From the NCBI GenBank assembly GCA_028817895.1, contig JAPPOQ010000023.1, positions 62,001 through 126,000 on the forward strand: a stretch of DNA of 64,000 bases, read 5' to 3'. Below the pieces are notes generated by a model that was not told where the DNA came from, searched no databases, and worked only from the letters and a program-made list of their open reading frames with translations. A program made the translations under genes and the position numbers. This document shows positions 19,183-28,361 of this stretch, one piece after another (position 1 is the stretch's first letter; each line of letters opens with the position of its first letter). Source of the stretch: Ahrensia sp. (GTDB lineage Bacteria > Pseudomonadota > Alphaproteobacteria > Rhizobiales > Rhizobiaceae).

Positions 19183-19217
19183 CATAAATGGGCCAGACAT
19201 ATTTGGGAGACTTTTGA

Positions 19218-19829
19218 ATGGCCAAAGATGATTGGAGCATGAAGGGCGAGCTGACACTGGCCTGCAATTGCACCGTTTTCTGCCCTTGTGTGCTTTCGTT
19301 AGGAGATCATCCGCCGACCGAAGGCTATTGTCAGACCTGGGCCGGTTTTCGCGTCGATGAAGGTCATTTCAACGACACTGACCTTTCGGGCATCAATCTT
19401 GGCCTGATGATGGAGATTCCCGGCTATATGAGCCGCGGAAACTGGACTGCCGGACTGTTCATCGACCAGCGAGCGTCAATCTACGCCACAAAGGCTTTCA
19501 CCAAGATCTTTTCAGGCAAAGCTGGTGGCACAACGCATTTGCTTTCGATCCTTGTCGGCAACTTCCTGGGCATCAAGCACGAGAAGATCACCTATGAGGT
19601 CGAGGACGATACGCGCATCATCAAGATCCCCAAAATCCTCGACGGGTCCGTGACACCTGTACCGGGCAAGGCACCGGGTGAACACACAAAAATCACCAAC
19701 TCGCAATATTGGATCGCTGAGGAGGTGATCGTCGCCAAATCCAACCGCTCGAAATTCCGTGCATTCGGTCGCAACTGGAATTTCGAGGGCCTGTCTGCCG
19801 AGGTTTGCACGCTGGATTGGCACTCCTGA
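19218..19829 (+). CDS. DUF1326 domain protein
   Basis: A 203-residue soluble protein. Near the N-terminus ACNCTVFCPC provides four cysteines (16, 18, 22, 24), the hallmark of DUF1326 and a likely metal or cofactor site. There is no signal peptide. The rest is beta-rich with conserved GYCQTWAGFRVDEGHF. It follows the membrane DUF2182 gene by 35 bases and precedes the phosphatidylcholine synthase gene by seven bases. A shared function with DUF2182 is inferred from their pairing; no reaction is known. Confidence 0.85.
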   Translation: MAKDDWSMKGELTLACNCTVFCPCVLSLGDHPPTEGYCQTWAGFRVDEGHFNDTDLSGINLGLMMEIPGYMSRGNWTAGLFIDQRASIYATKAFTKIFSGKAGGTTHLLSILVGNFLGIKHEKITYEVEDDTRIIKIPKILDGSVTPVPGKAPGEHTKITNSQYWIAEEVIVAKSNRSKFRAFGRNWNFEGLSAEVCTLDWHS

Positions 19830-19836
19830 TTGTCTC

Positions 19837-20550
19837 ATGGAGCGGCCGCCCAACAATGTCCTGATTGCCTTTTCAGTCCATCTGTTCACGGCATCAGGCG
19901 CATTTTGGGCATTTTTGGCGCTGGTTGCGGCGGCTGAGGGCCGTTTCACCAATATGTGGTTCTGGCTTGGTGTTGCGCTGGCGGTGGACGGTGTAGACGG
20001 ACCGCTGGCACGCTATTTCAACGTCAAGTCCGTTCTGCCCAACTGGTCGGGCGAGTTGCTGGACTGTGTGGTCGACTACATCACCTTCGTGCTGATCCCG
20101 GCCTTCGCACTTTACCAGAGCGGCTTTCTGGATGAGCTCTACTCCTTCATCTGCGCCGCGTTGATCGTGTGCACATCGGCAATCTATTATGCCGATCTGC
20201 GCATGAAGAGCCGCGACAATTTCTTCATCGGCTTTCCGGTGTGCTGGAACATGCTGGTCTTTGCGCTGTTTGTGCTGGAGCCGGGCTGGACGATCGCCTT
20301 CGCCATCGTGATCATTTCGGCCCTGTTGACCTTTTCACCACTGCTTTTCGTGCATCCCGTCAGGGTGAAAACCTGGCGCAGTGCAACTCTTTCTGTCTGT
20401 GCGGTATGGGCCTTGTGCGGTGCTGTGGCGCTCTACTGCGGATATTACGATCTCGCCATCCCGTTGATCGTAAAGATCGGTATCGCGCTCACAAGTCTGT
20501 ATCTGTACTGCGTTGGCTTTGCGTTGCAGGCCTTGGGCAAGGCGGCCTGA
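19837..20550 (+). CDS. pcs: Phosphatidylcholine synthase
   Basis: A 237-residue membrane enzyme with about eight hydrophobic segments. The CDP-alcohol phosphotransferase motif DG-x2-AR-x12-G-x3-D-x3-D is present as DGPLAR ... GELLDCVVD; the 12-residue spacing is the one of bacterial phosphatidylcholine synthases, which condense CDP-diacylglycerol with choline. This is a rhizobial trait for making phosphatidylcholine in one step. The ATG at 19837 lies seven bases after the DUF1326 stop with no strong ribosome site; an in-frame ATG at 19759 would overlap that gene. Confidence 0.9.
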   Translation: MERPPNNVLIAFSVHLFTASGAFWAFLALVAAAEGRFTNMWFWLGVALAVDGVDGPLARYFNVKSVLPNWSGELLDCVVDYITFVLIPAFALYQSGFLDELYSFICAALIVCTSAIYYADLRMKSRDNFFIGFPVCWNMLVFALFVLEPGWTIAFAIVIISALLTFSPLLFVHPVRVKTWRSATLSVCAVWALCGAVALYCGYYDLAIPLIVKIGIALTSLYLYCVGFALQALGKAA

Positions 20551-20574
20551 TGGCGCCGATGGGCAAGTCTCGTC

Positions 20575-21741
20575 GTGACCCTTGAAACTGCAATCAGCGC
20601 CAGTCGATCCGCTCAACTTCGCGCGATCTATCTGACATTTTTCCTCGAAGCTTTCGTACTGGGCAACTGGATCCCGCGCATTCCAGACGTCAAGGAAGCG
20701 TTTGGGATGTCAGCAACCATGCTCGGCATCAATCTGTTCGTTTTGGCGACCGGAACACTGCTCGCCTTCCTGATCGGCGGGACAATAGCGCGACGATATG
20801 GCTTGGGTACTATATGCCGCATCGGCCTTTCGCTCTGGGCTATCGGGATCGCTTTGGTGCCTTGGATGCCTGGGCTGCCCGCACTGCATGTTTTGCTGCT
20901 GCTGACCGGCATTGCCATCGGGCTGTGTGAAGTCGCCATGAACACGGCGGCTGACCAATATGAACGCCGTTTCGAACAGCGCATGATGTCGAAAGCGCAT
21001 GGCTGCTGGAGTCTGGGATCGCTCGCAGGGGCGGTCGTTGGCGCTGCGGCGGATGCTGCCGGGATTGGCCTGCAAGCGCATTTTGGAACCGTGTGCATTT
21101 TGATCATCGCAAGCAGCTTTGTCTTCCTCAACGCAATCGAGAATGGCCGGGAAGAGGCGGCAACACCCGAAACGCGGTTTTTCGTGCTCCCTCCGCGTTC
21201 CATGGCGCTGCTCTGCCTGATGCCCATCGGAATTATGCTGATTGAAGGAGCGTTTATCGATTGGTCGGCCTTGTTCGTCGAAACGGTGCTGTCTGGTAGC
21301 GCTTTTGCCGTGGGTGCGATCTACGCGTCCTTTTCTCTGATCATGGCCGTCACCCGGCTTTCGGGAGACATGCTCCTGGAGCGGTTCGGGCCGCTCATGG
21401 TCGCCAGAGTGTCGGCTGTCTGCGCCATTGTCGGGGTGGTCGGCTTTTCGCAGGCGCCGAACGTGCTCATCGCCTTTCTGTCGGCAGCTTTGTGCGGAGT
21501 TGGGGTGGCGATATTCTACCCGCTCACGATGACAGCCGCCGCGCGGAGACCTGGCAATGCGGCAGACAATGTTGCAGCGATGTCGTTGTTTGCCTTCGTA
21601 TCCTTCATGATGGGTCCGCCAGCGCTGGGCTTTGTCGCAGATGCGGCGGGATTGCGCTATGCAATTCTCATATTGGCCCCGCTTGCCGTACTTTCGCTGC
21701 TGCTGACGGGCGAATTGAACAGAAAACCGAAAGAGACTTGA
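20575..21741 (+). CDS. MFS transporter, YbjJ/fucose-permease-like
   Basis: A 388-residue twelve-TM transporter starting at GTG 20575. LGNWIPRIPDVKEAFGMS after the first segment and the LCEVAMNTAADQYERR segment after TM4 are typical of the MFS group that includes YbjJ and fucose permeases. The middle loop is short (residues 185-200). It stands between pcs (24 bases upstream) and a quinone oxidoreductase (one base downstream), suggesting one transcript. Substrate unknown. Confidence 0.82.
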   Translation: MTLETAISASRSAQLRAIYLTFFLEAFVLGNWIPRIPDVKEAFGMSATMLGINLFVLATGTLLAFLIGGTIARRYGLGTICRIGLSLWAIGIALVPWMPGLPALHVLLLLTGIAIGLCEVAMNTAADQYERRFEQRMMSKAHGCWSLGSLAGAVVGAAADAAGIGLQAHFGTVCILIIASSFVFLNAIENGREEAATPETRFFVLPPRSMALLCLMPIGIMLIEGAFIDWSALFVETVLSGSAFAVGAIYASFSLIMAVTRLSGDMLLERFGPLMVARVSAVCAIVGVVGFSQAPNVLIAFLSAALCGVGVAIFYPLTMTAAARRPGNAADNVAAMSLFAFVSFMMGPPALGFVADAAGLRYAILILAPLAVLSLLLTGELNRKPKET

Positions 21742-21742
21742 G

Positions 21743-22717
21743 ATGACACAACGCATTGAAGTGACAGAGACGGGTGGTCCGGAGCAACTCAAACTCGTGG
21801 AGCGTGACGTTGCTGCCCCAGGTCCCGGGGAAGTTCTGCTGCGGCAGACGGCGGTCGGGCTGAACTTCATCGATGTCTATTTTCGGACCGGTCTTTATCC
21901 GGCTCCGCACATGCCTTTCACGCCGGGCATGGAGGGCGCCGGCGTTGTCGAAGAACTCGGTGAGGGGGTGACCCATCTCAGTGTGGGCGACCGGGTTGCC
22001 TATGCTGGCCCGATTGGAGCCTATGCGCAGCACCGCACCATCGCGGCAGATCGCCTGGTCAAAGTGCCCGACGCGATTTCAGACGAAACAGCGGCTGCCA
22101 TGATGCTTAAGGGCATGACCGCCCGCTATCTGTTGCGTGCGACGTTCAAGATCGATCAATCCCACACTTTGCTCTTTCATGCGGCCGCCGGTGGTGTTGG
22201 GCTGATCGCGGGTCAATGGGCGCGGCATCTTGGGGCGACGGTGATCGGCACAGCGGGTTCGCAGGAGAAGTGCGAACTCGCGCGCAATAACGGATATGAC
22301 CACGTGATCAACTATCGCGAGGAAGACTTCGTCGAGCGCGTTGCCGAAATCACCGATGGCAAGGGCTGCGATGTTGTCTATGACTCGGTCGGCAAAGACA
22401 CCTTTCCCGGTTCGCTCGACTGTTTGAAATCGCGCGGGCTGTGGGCGTCCTTTGGCCAATCATCCGGAGCGCTACCGGAAGTCAATCTGGGTATCCTGGC
22501 GCAGAAGGGGTCGCTTTTTGCCACCCGGCCGACGCTGTTCAACTACATCGCCGAAAGGGCCGATCTTGAGGAAACAGCGGGCGACCTCTTCGACGTTGTG
22601 GCGAGTGGCGCGGTGCGTATCGACGTCAATCAGAGCTATGCGTTGGCAGATGCCGAACAGGCTCATTACGATCTGGAGGGGCGCAAAACCACGGGGTCCA
22701 CAATCCTTGTCCCGTGA
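21743..22717 (+). CDS. NADPH:quinone oxidoreductase, zeta-crystallin-like
   Basis: A 324-residue zinc-free medium-chain dehydrogenase. The N-terminal GroES-like domain has VGLNFIDVYFRTGLYP; the cofactor domain has the nucleotide fold motif AAAGGVGLIAGQWARHLGATVIG near 150 with NADPH preference. It lacks the catalytic zinc cysteines, as expected for QorA-type quinone reductases. Reduction of quinones with NADPH is the family activity. The ATG follows the MFS stop directly. Confidence 0.9.
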   Translation: MTQRIEVTETGGPEQLKLVERDVAAPGPGEVLLRQTAVGLNFIDVYFRTGLYPAPHMPFTPGMEGAGVVEELGEGVTHLSVGDRVAYAGPIGAYAQHRTIAADRLVKVPDAISDETAAAMMLKGMTARYLLRATFKIDQSHTLLFHAAAGGVGLIAGQWARHLGATVIGTAGSQEKCELARNNGYDHVINYREEDFVERVAEITDGKGCDVVYDSVGKDTFPGSLDCLKSRGLWASFGQSSGALPEVNLGILAQKGSLFATRPTLFNYIAERADLEETAGDLFDVVASGAVRIDVNQSYALADAEQAHYDLEGRKTTGSTILVP

Positions 22718-22782
22718 TGACTTGCAGAGATTGACGAAGCGGCTACTGTTCTGTCTTTCGACAGGTCACGGGTGCGCTGCTC

Positions 22783-24339
22783 TTGAGTGATACGGCCGTC
22801 AAGAAGAGTGAGGGCGAAGGCGGCCTGCCGCTGCTTGAAACCCGTTCGATCACCAAGATGTTTGGTGGCTTCAAAGCCAATGACGCTGTTGATTTCGCGA
22901 TCAGGGCGGGCGAGATTCACGCGCTTCTTGGCGAGAATGGTGCGGGTAAATCCACACTGGTCAAAATGATCTTTGGCTCTCTGCAGCCAAGCGCGGGGCA
23001 AATCGCTTGGCGCGGCAAGCCTGTTGAAATCCGATCACCGTCCGAGGCGCGCGCGCTCGGTATTGGAATGGTGTTTCAGCATTTTTCGTTGTTTGAAGCC
23101 CTGAGTGTTGCTGAAAACATTGCCTTGTCATTTGAGGATAAGCTCTCGCGGCGTACAGTAGCCGAAAACGCCCGTAAACTCTCGCAGGATTACGGGCTTC
23201 CGTTGGATCCGGACGCGATTGTTGGCGATCTGTCCGTCGGCGAGCGGCAGCGCGTGGAGATCATTCGTTGCCTGATGCAAGATCCGCAGCTCATCATTCT
23301 TGATGAGCCGACTTCGGTGCTCACCCCGCAAGAGGCGGATACTCTGTTTGAAACGCTGATCCGACTGCGCGATGAGGGCAGGGCGATCCTCTATATCAGC
23401 CACCGGTTGGAAGAGGTGCAAAGGCTGTGTTCGGCGGCGACGATCATGCGCCGTGGCGTCGTTGTCGATGCCTGCGATCCGCGAAAGGAAACCGCAGCCA
23501 GTCTCGCTTCCAAGATGGTGGGTGCCGATATCGACAGTGTCGAGCGCACCAAGGCGTTAAAATTCGGCGGGGCCGCGCTGGAACTCAAAAATCTGTCGGC
23601 CCAATCCACAAGCCCGTTTGGCATATCGCTCAAAGACATATCGCTGACGGTGTTGGCTGGAGAAGTCGTGGGCATCGCCGGAATTGCCGGCAACGGGCAG
23701 GCCGAGCTGTTTGCCGCTCTTTCGGGCGAAGAACCGCAAACCCATGCCTCAAGCATTGTGTTTTTTGGCGAGCCGGTGGGGCGCCTGTCCATATCGTCAA
23801 GACGGCAACGCGGCGTTGGCTTTGTTCCTGAGGAACGTCATGGCCATGCTGCGGTCAGTGCGCTGAGGTTGTCCCAGAACTTGCTGCTTTCCCGTCATGC
23901 CAGTGATTCTGACCAATTCCTGAGCGCTGGCGTGGTTGCATCCGACGCTCTGGCGACGACCACCGCGCGCATCTGCGAGGCGATGGATGTACGCAAATCT
24001 GGCGACGATCCGGTCGCCGCATCGCTTTCTGGCGGAAACTTGCAAAAATTCATCATGGGCCGCGAGATTGACCGCGATCCGAAAATTTTGATCGTCAATC
24101 AGCCGACATGGGGCGTTGACGCCGGAGCGGCAGCGGCGATCCGACAAGCGTTGATCGATCTGGCCGCATCCGGTTCTGCGGTTGTGGCGATCAGTCAGGA
24201 CTTGGATGAAATCTTCGAGATTGCCGATTCCATTGCGGTCATGGCGGATGGGCGCCTGTCCAATGCGCGCCCGGCCTCCGACATGACGCGCGAAACCATC
24301 GGCCTGATGATGTCGGGGCAGTTTGAGGCCGCGGCATGA
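22783..24339 (+). CDS. BMP-type nucleoside/sugar ABC transporter, ATP-binding protein
   Basis: A 518-residue protein with two ABC domains. The first has Walker A GENGAGKST (50-58), signature LSVGERQRVEII near 150 and Walker B LIILDEPTSVLTP; the second has a degenerate Walker A (GIAGNGQAELF) and the signature LSGGNLQKFIMGREI. This duplicated ATPase is typical of transporters whose binding protein is of the Bmp family, taking up nucleosides. It starts at TTG 22783 (reading MSDTAV), and its stop overlaps the first permease gene (ATGA). Confidence 0.92.
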   Translation: MSDTAVKKSEGEGGLPLLETRSITKMFGGFKANDAVDFAIRAGEIHALLGENGAGKSTLVKMIFGSLQPSAGQIAWRGKPVEIRSPSEARALGIGMVFQHFSLFEALSVAENIALSFEDKLSRRTVAENARKLSQDYGLPLDPDAIVGDLSVGERQRVEIIRCLMQDPQLIILDEPTSVLTPQEADTLFETLIRLRDEGRAILYISHRLEEVQRLCSAATIMRRGVVVDACDPRKETAASLASKMVGADIDSVERTKALKFGGAALELKNLSAQSTSPFGISLKDISLTVLAGEVVGIAGIAGNGQAELFAALSGEEPQTHASSIVFFGEPVGRLSISSRRQRGVGFVPEERHGHAAVSALRLSQNLLLSRHASDSDQFLSAGVVASDALATTTARICEAMDVRKSGDDPVAASLSGGNLQKFIMGREIDRDPKILIVNQPTWGVDAGAAAAIRQALIDLAASGSAVVAISQDLDEIFEIADSIAVMADGRLSNARPASDMTRETIGLMMSGQFEAAA

Positions 24340-25427
24340 TTCTGCAACTCGAAAAGCGCCCGCAGGCTTCGCCACTTCTTTCGGTGCTGTCGCCGCTTCT
24401 GGCATTGCTGCTCACAGCGGCTGCGGGCTTGATCATGTTTGCAATTCTGGGCAAGGCCCCTTTCAGCGCGCTCTACACCTACTTCATTGAGCCGCTGACC
24501 GATCCCTGGATGCGAGAGCAGATTCTGGTCAAAGCAACGCCGCTCATTCTCATTGCGGTTGGTCTTTCGATCTGTTTCCGATCAAGCAACTGGAACATCG
24601 GAGCGGAAGGGCAATATCTCATGGGCGGCCTGTTTGGCGCCATGCTGCCCGTCTATTTCTACGAGTTGCAATCGTCACTGCTACTGCCTGCCATGTTGCT
24701 GATGGGCATGCTGGGCGGAGCGCTCTATGCCTTCGTACCGGCTATCTTAAAAGCGCGGTTCAACACCAACGAGATCCTGTCCAGCCTGATGCTGGTTTAC
24801 GTTGCACAGCAGTTGGTGGACTGGGTGGTGCGCGGCCCATGGCGAGATCCGGGCGGGTTCGGCTTTCCCGGCACCCGCAGTTTCAATGAAAGCGCAACGT
24901 TGCCGAAGCTCTGGCAATACGGCGATGCGCATTGGGGGGCAGTTCTTGCAATCGTCAGCGCGCTAATTATGTGGTTCGTGCTGTCGAAAACCCTGCAGGG
25001 CTTCAAGGTCACGGTCATCGGCACAAGCCCTCGTGCGGGGCGTTTTGCCGGCTTTTCCGCTGGTCGGCTGACCGTTGTGGCTTTCCTGGTGTCCGGTGCG
25101 CTCGCAGGTCTTGCCGGGATCGGTGAGGTGGCCGGGTCGGTCGGCAAACTCGATGACAAATTGTCACTCGGCTATGGGTTTTCTGCGATCATCGTTGCCT
25201 TTCTAGGCAGGTTGAACCCGTTGGGCATCGTTGCGGCCGGGCTGGTGTTGGCGCTTTCCTATATCGGAGGTGAGGCGGCACAGATTTCGCTTGGCATATC
25301 AGACCGCGCGACCCGGGTGTTTCAGGGACTGCTTCTGTTCTTCGTTCTCGCCTGCGATACGCTCATTCACTACAAGATCAGTTTGACGGGTCTTCGGCAG
25401 CAGAAATCGCAAGGGGCGGCGGGCTGA
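24336..25427 (+). CDS. BMP-type ABC transporter permease 1
   Basis: A 363-residue permease of the branched-chain/nucleoside permease group with about ten hydrophobic segments. SNWNIGAEGQYLMGGLFG and ARFNTNEILSSLMLVYVAQQLVDWVVRGPWRDPGGF are characteristic of YufP/NupB-like permeases. It overlaps the ATPase gene by four bases and shares the single base 25427 with the next permease start, so the subunits are coupled in translation. It forms the membrane channel with the 25427-26398 permease. Confidence 0.92.
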   Translation: MILQLEKRPQASPLLSVLSPLLALLLTAAAGLIMFAILGKAPFSALYTYFIEPLTDPWMREQILVKATPLILIAVGLSICFRSSNWNIGAEGQYLMGGLFGAMLPVYFYELQSSLLLPAMLLMGMLGGALYAFVPAILKARFNTNEILSSLMLVYVAQQLVDWVVRGPWRDPGGFGFPGTRSFNESATLPKLWQYGDAHWGAVLAIVSALIMWFVLSKTLQGFKVTVIGTSPRAGRFAGFSAGRLTVVAFLVSGALAGLAGIGEVAGSVGKLDDKLSLGYGFSAIIVAFLGRLNPLGIVAAGLVLALSYIGGEAAQISLGISDRATRVFQGLLLFFVLACDTLIHYKISLTGLRQQKSQGAAG

Positions 25428-26398
25428 TGGAGGTGTGGGTCAGCATATTGCTATCGATCTGCGCGGCCTCAACGCCGCTCTTATTGGCTGCGACCGGCGA
25501 ACTCGTTGTGGAGCGTTCCGGCGTCCTCAATTTGGGCGTGGAAGGCATGATGATCATCGGCGCGGTGACGGCTTTTTCGGTGGCGCAGGCCAGCGGCAGT
25601 GTTTACGGCGGTGCCGGGGCAGCGATCTTCGCCGGCGCTGCGTTCTCGCTATTGTTCGCATTTCTGACGCTGACACTGGTTGCAAATCAGGTTGCGACCG
25701 GGCTGGCGCTGACGATTTTGGGCCTTGGTCTGTCCGGCATGATTGGTGAGAGCTTCGTCGGACTGCCGGGATTGAAACTCGACGCCGTCGCCATTCCGGG
25801 ATTGAGCGGCCTTCCAGTTGTTGGGCCATTCTTCAACCAGGATCCGCTCTTCTACACGTCGATCGTGCTCGTTGTCGCCGTGGCCTGGTTCCTGTTTCAA
25901 ACAAAGGCCGGTTTGACGTTGCGAGCGGTCGGAGACAGCCATGATTCCGCGCATGCGCTCGGAATCAATGTGATCGCTGTGCGCTATTTCGCGATCATGT
26001 TTGGCGGGGCCTGTGCTGGTCTGGCAGGCGCTTATCTGTCGCTTGTCGTGGTGCCTCAATGGACAGAAGGCATGACGGCAGGGCGCGGATGGATTGCGCT
26101 TGCTCTGGTCGTATTTGCGTCCTGGAGGCCATGGCGTGTTTTGCTGGGCGCCTATCTCTTCGGTGCCATTACGATTGCGCAGTTTCATGCACAGGCGACG
26201 GACGCGTCCGAATTTTCACATCTGCCACAATGGCTGTTTGCGATCATCGCCTGGGCGACATCGCTTCCGGCGCAATTTTTGACGTCGCTGCCATATCTTG
26301 CCACCATTGTCGTGCTGGTCTTGATTGCAGGCAATCGCCGCTTGACGATGATCAACACACCGGCTTCGCTCGGCAAGAGCTTCGTGCCGGACCGCTAA
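25427..26398 (+). CDS. BMP-type ABC transporter permease 2
   Basis: A 323-residue permease of the same group. The N-terminal LAATGELVVERSGVLNLGVEGMM motif and the AVGDSHDSAHALGINVIAVRYFAIMFGGACAGLAGAYLSL loop typify YufQ/NupC-like partners. The start codon overlaps the preceding stop by one base (TGATG). The C-terminus LGKSFVPDR is soluble. With permease 1 and the duplicated ATPase it makes a complete importer. Confidence 0.92.
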   Translation: MEVWVSILLSICAASTPLLLAATGELVVERSGVLNLGVEGMMIIGAVTAFSVAQASGSVYGGAGAAIFAGAAFSLLFAFLTLTLVANQVATGLALTILGLGLSGMIGESFVGLPGLKLDAVAIPGLSGLPVVGPFFNQDPLFYTSIVLVVAVAWFLFQTKAGLTLRAVGDSHDSAHALGINVIAVRYFAIMFGGACAGLAGAYLSLVVVPQWTEGMTAGRGWIALALVVFASWRPWRVLLGAYLFGAITIAQFHAQATDASEFSHLPQWLFAIIAWATSLPAQFLTSLPYLATIVVLVLIAGNRRLTMINTPASLGKSFVPDR

Positions 26399-26420
26399 AC
26401 ACCTAACAGGGGCATTCTCC

Positions 26421-27500
26421 ATGAAAAGACTACTTGCATCGCTTCTTACCGCATCAGCTTTGGCGCTCACTGCCACCGCTGCCGTTGCGGAAGAGCAAGA
26501 CAAAACCAAGGCCTGCTTTATCTATATCGGCCCGACGGGCGATTTTGGATGGACCTATCAGCACGATCAGGGTCGCAAATCGGTGGAAGAGGCCTTTGGA
26601 GACAAGGTTGAGACCGCTTACCTCGAAAACGTGCCGGAATCGGCTGAAGCGCAGCGCCCGATCGAAGGCTTTGCCCGCGCTGGTTGCGACATCATTTTCA
26701 CCACCTCCTTCAACTACATGGACCCCACCAACAAGGCGGCCAAAAAGTTCCCGGATGTGAAATTTGAGCACGCGACGGGCTACAAGCGTGAGTCGCCTAA
26801 CGTTTCGACTTACTCGTCAAAATTCTATCAGGGTCGCTACGTTCAGGGCCAGATCGCCGCACGCATGTCGCAGACCGGTGTTGCGGGATACATCGCATCC
26901 TTCCCAATCCCCGAAGTCATTCGTGGCATCAACTCTTTCATTCTCGGCGCACAGTCCATAAATCCGGACTTCAAGCTAAAGGTAGTCTGGGTGTCGACCT
27001 GGTTTGACCCGCCCAAGGAAGCTGATGCCGCCAAGGCTCTGATCGACCAAGGTGTCGATATCCTCACGCAGCACACCGATTCCACCGCGCCGATGCAGGT
27101 CGCAGCTGAGCGCGACATCAAGGCGTTTGGTCAGGCTTCCGATATGATCAAGTTCGGCCCCGAGACGCAGCTCACCTCCATCATTGACGAATGGGGTCCA
27201 TACTATGTCGAGCGGGTTGGTGCAGTCATGAACGGCACCTGGGAACAGCATGATGTGTGGCACGGCATGGCGGAAGGCAACGTCGTCATGGCGCCTTACA
27301 CAAACATGCCCGATGATGTTGCAAAAATGGCTGAAGAAACCGCCGCCAAGATCAAGTCTGGCGAGTTTGAGCCCTTCACCGGTCCGATCAAGAAGCAGGA
27401 CGGAACCGACTGGCTCAAGGAAGGCGAGGTTGCCGATCTTGGAACACTGCTCGGCATGAACTTCTACGTCGCCGGTGTGGACGACAAACTGCCGCAGTAA
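26421..27500 (+). CDS. BMP family ABC transporter substrate-binding protein
   Basis: A 359-residue periplasmic binding protein with a cleavable signal (to VAEEQ, residue 25) and no lipobox. DFGWTYQHDQGRKSVEEAFG, ARAGCDIIFTTSFNYMDPTNKAA and HDVWHGMAEGNVVMAPYTNMP fit the Bmp/PnrA family, which binds purine nucleosides. It is last in a complete importer cluster (ATPase, two permeases, binding protein) and the final product is expected in excess. A strong terminator follows at 27526-27551. The organism also has the full purine pathway at 56-60 kb, so the importer would serve salvage. Confidence 0.92.
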   Translation: MKRLLASLLTASALALTATAAVAEEQDKTKACFIYIGPTGDFGWTYQHDQGRKSVEEAFGDKVETAYLENVPESAEAQRPIEGFARAGCDIIFTTSFNYMDPTNKAAKKFPDVKFEHATGYKRESPNVSTYSSKFYQGRYVQGQIAARMSQTGVAGYIASFPIPEVIRGINSFILGAQSINPDFKLKVVWVSTWFDPPKEADAAKALIDQGVDILTQHTDSTAPMQVAAERDIKAFGQASDMIKFGPETQLTSIIDEWGPYYVERVGAVMNGTWEQHDVWHGMAEGNVVMAPYTNMPDDVAKMAEETAAKIKSGEFEPFTGPIKKQDGTDWLKEGEVADLGTLLGMNFYVAGVDDKLPQ

Positions 27501-27525
27501 GGCGACGATCGCTGGTCAAGACCAA

Positions 27526-27551
27526 GGGGCGCTTTCGAGCGCCCCTTTTTT
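27526..27551 (+). terminator. Rho-independent terminator after the BMP transporter operon
   Basis: GGGGCGCT (27526-27533) and AGCGCCCC (27538-27545) form a perfect eight-pair stem closed by the stable TTCG tetraloop, followed by six T. It ends the importer operon and separates it from the small membrane protein and nuo genes. Confidence 0.92.
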
Positions 27552-27629
27552 GTTTGAGCGTCTGCATAGCTGAATGGCTGGCTGGACAATCTTGGCAAAA
27601 CCGAAACACTTTCCTGACAAGGAAGTGCG

Positions 27630-27860
27630 ATGACCTTTCTGCTTTTTGCAAAGATTTTGGCGAGTCTGATTACGGGAATGCTGGCCATTCCCTTTGGAAT
27701 CTTGCCGTCAATCCTGCTGTTTCGCGATTTGGCCAATGGTGTTGACACCAGTGAACGAGCGAAACGCACCTATGCTGTCACGCTTTGGGGCGGCATGATC
27801 GTGAGTTGGGCGCTCGGCAGCTGGATCGCCTGGCTCATTCTCGGGGCGGTCTTTTCCTGA
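27630..27860 (+). CDS. Small hypothetical membrane protein
   Basis: A 76-residue protein with two hydrophobic helices (residues 4-30 and 48-75) joined by a charged loop (RDLANGVDTSERAKRT). An AAGGAAG ribosome site lies eight bases before the ATG. I do not recognise the family. It stands 79 bases after the terminator and 110 bases before nuoA, in the same direction; it could be the first gene on the nuo transcript or a separate unit. Confidence 0.6.
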   Translation: MTFLLFAKILASLITGMLAIPFGILPSILLFRDLANGVDTSERAKRTYAVTLWGGMIVSWALGSWIAWLILGAVFS

Positions 27861-27969
27861 CGAATGATTGCCAGCCCCTCTGCGCATAACGCTCCCTGCT
27901 TAGAACAGGCCCTTGCGCAGATCAGGCCAAGCGTTTAGGCGTTTTCCTAGCACTAACGGGGTGTGTCCA

Positions 27970-28335
27970 ATGGAAGAATTGCTGCTTTCATACCTACCGG
28001 TATTGATATTTATGGGCGTGGCTCTGGGCATCGGCATCGCCCTTCTGGTTGCCCCATTCATCATCGCCTACCGGGCGCCGGATGATGAAAAACTCTCCGC
28101 CTATGAGTGCGGTTTCAACGCCTTTGACGATGCGCGCATGAAGTTTGACGTGCGCTTCTATCTGGTTGCTATTCTCTTCATCATTTTTGACCTGGAAGTT
28201 GCGTTCCTGTTCCCCTGGGCGGTCAGCTTTGGCAGCCTTGGCTGGTTTGGCTTCTGGTCCATGATGATCTTCCTTGGCGTTTTGACCGTTGGCTTTATCT
28301 ACGAATGGAAGAAGGGCGCGCTGGAGTGGGATTGA
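27970..28335 (+). CDS. nuoA: NADH-quinone oxidoreductase subunit A
   Basis: A 121-residue membrane subunit of complex I with three transmembrane helices. The [40 protein letters not shown] segment is invariant in NuoA, including the ECG cysteine loop. It contributes to the quinone end of the membrane arm next to NuoH. The ATG at 27970 gives the usual [10 protein letters not shown] start; an in-frame upstream start at 27913 is not needed. First gene of the nuo operon. Confidence 0.96.
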   Translation: MEELLLSYLPVLIFMGVALGIGIALLVAPFIIAYRAPDDEKLSAYECGFNAFDDARMKFDVRFYLVAILFIIFDLEVAFLFPWAVSFGSLGWFGFWSMMIFLGVLTVGFIYEWKKGALEWD

Positions 28336-28361
28336 TCCTGCCCTGTGCGCAACAGTGACTG

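Noticed and set aside
20710-21870. 386-codon minus-strand frame opposite the MFS gene
   Set aside because: Shadow of a membrane protein gene; the plus-strand reading is clearly an MFS transporter.
22731-22758. Promoter for the BMP transporter operon starting at TTGACG
   Set aside because: A good -35 but no acceptable -10 at 16-18 bases.
27912-27940. Promoter for nuoA from CTTGCG plus 17 bases
   Set aside because: The -10 position reads TTAGGC, too far from consensus to support.
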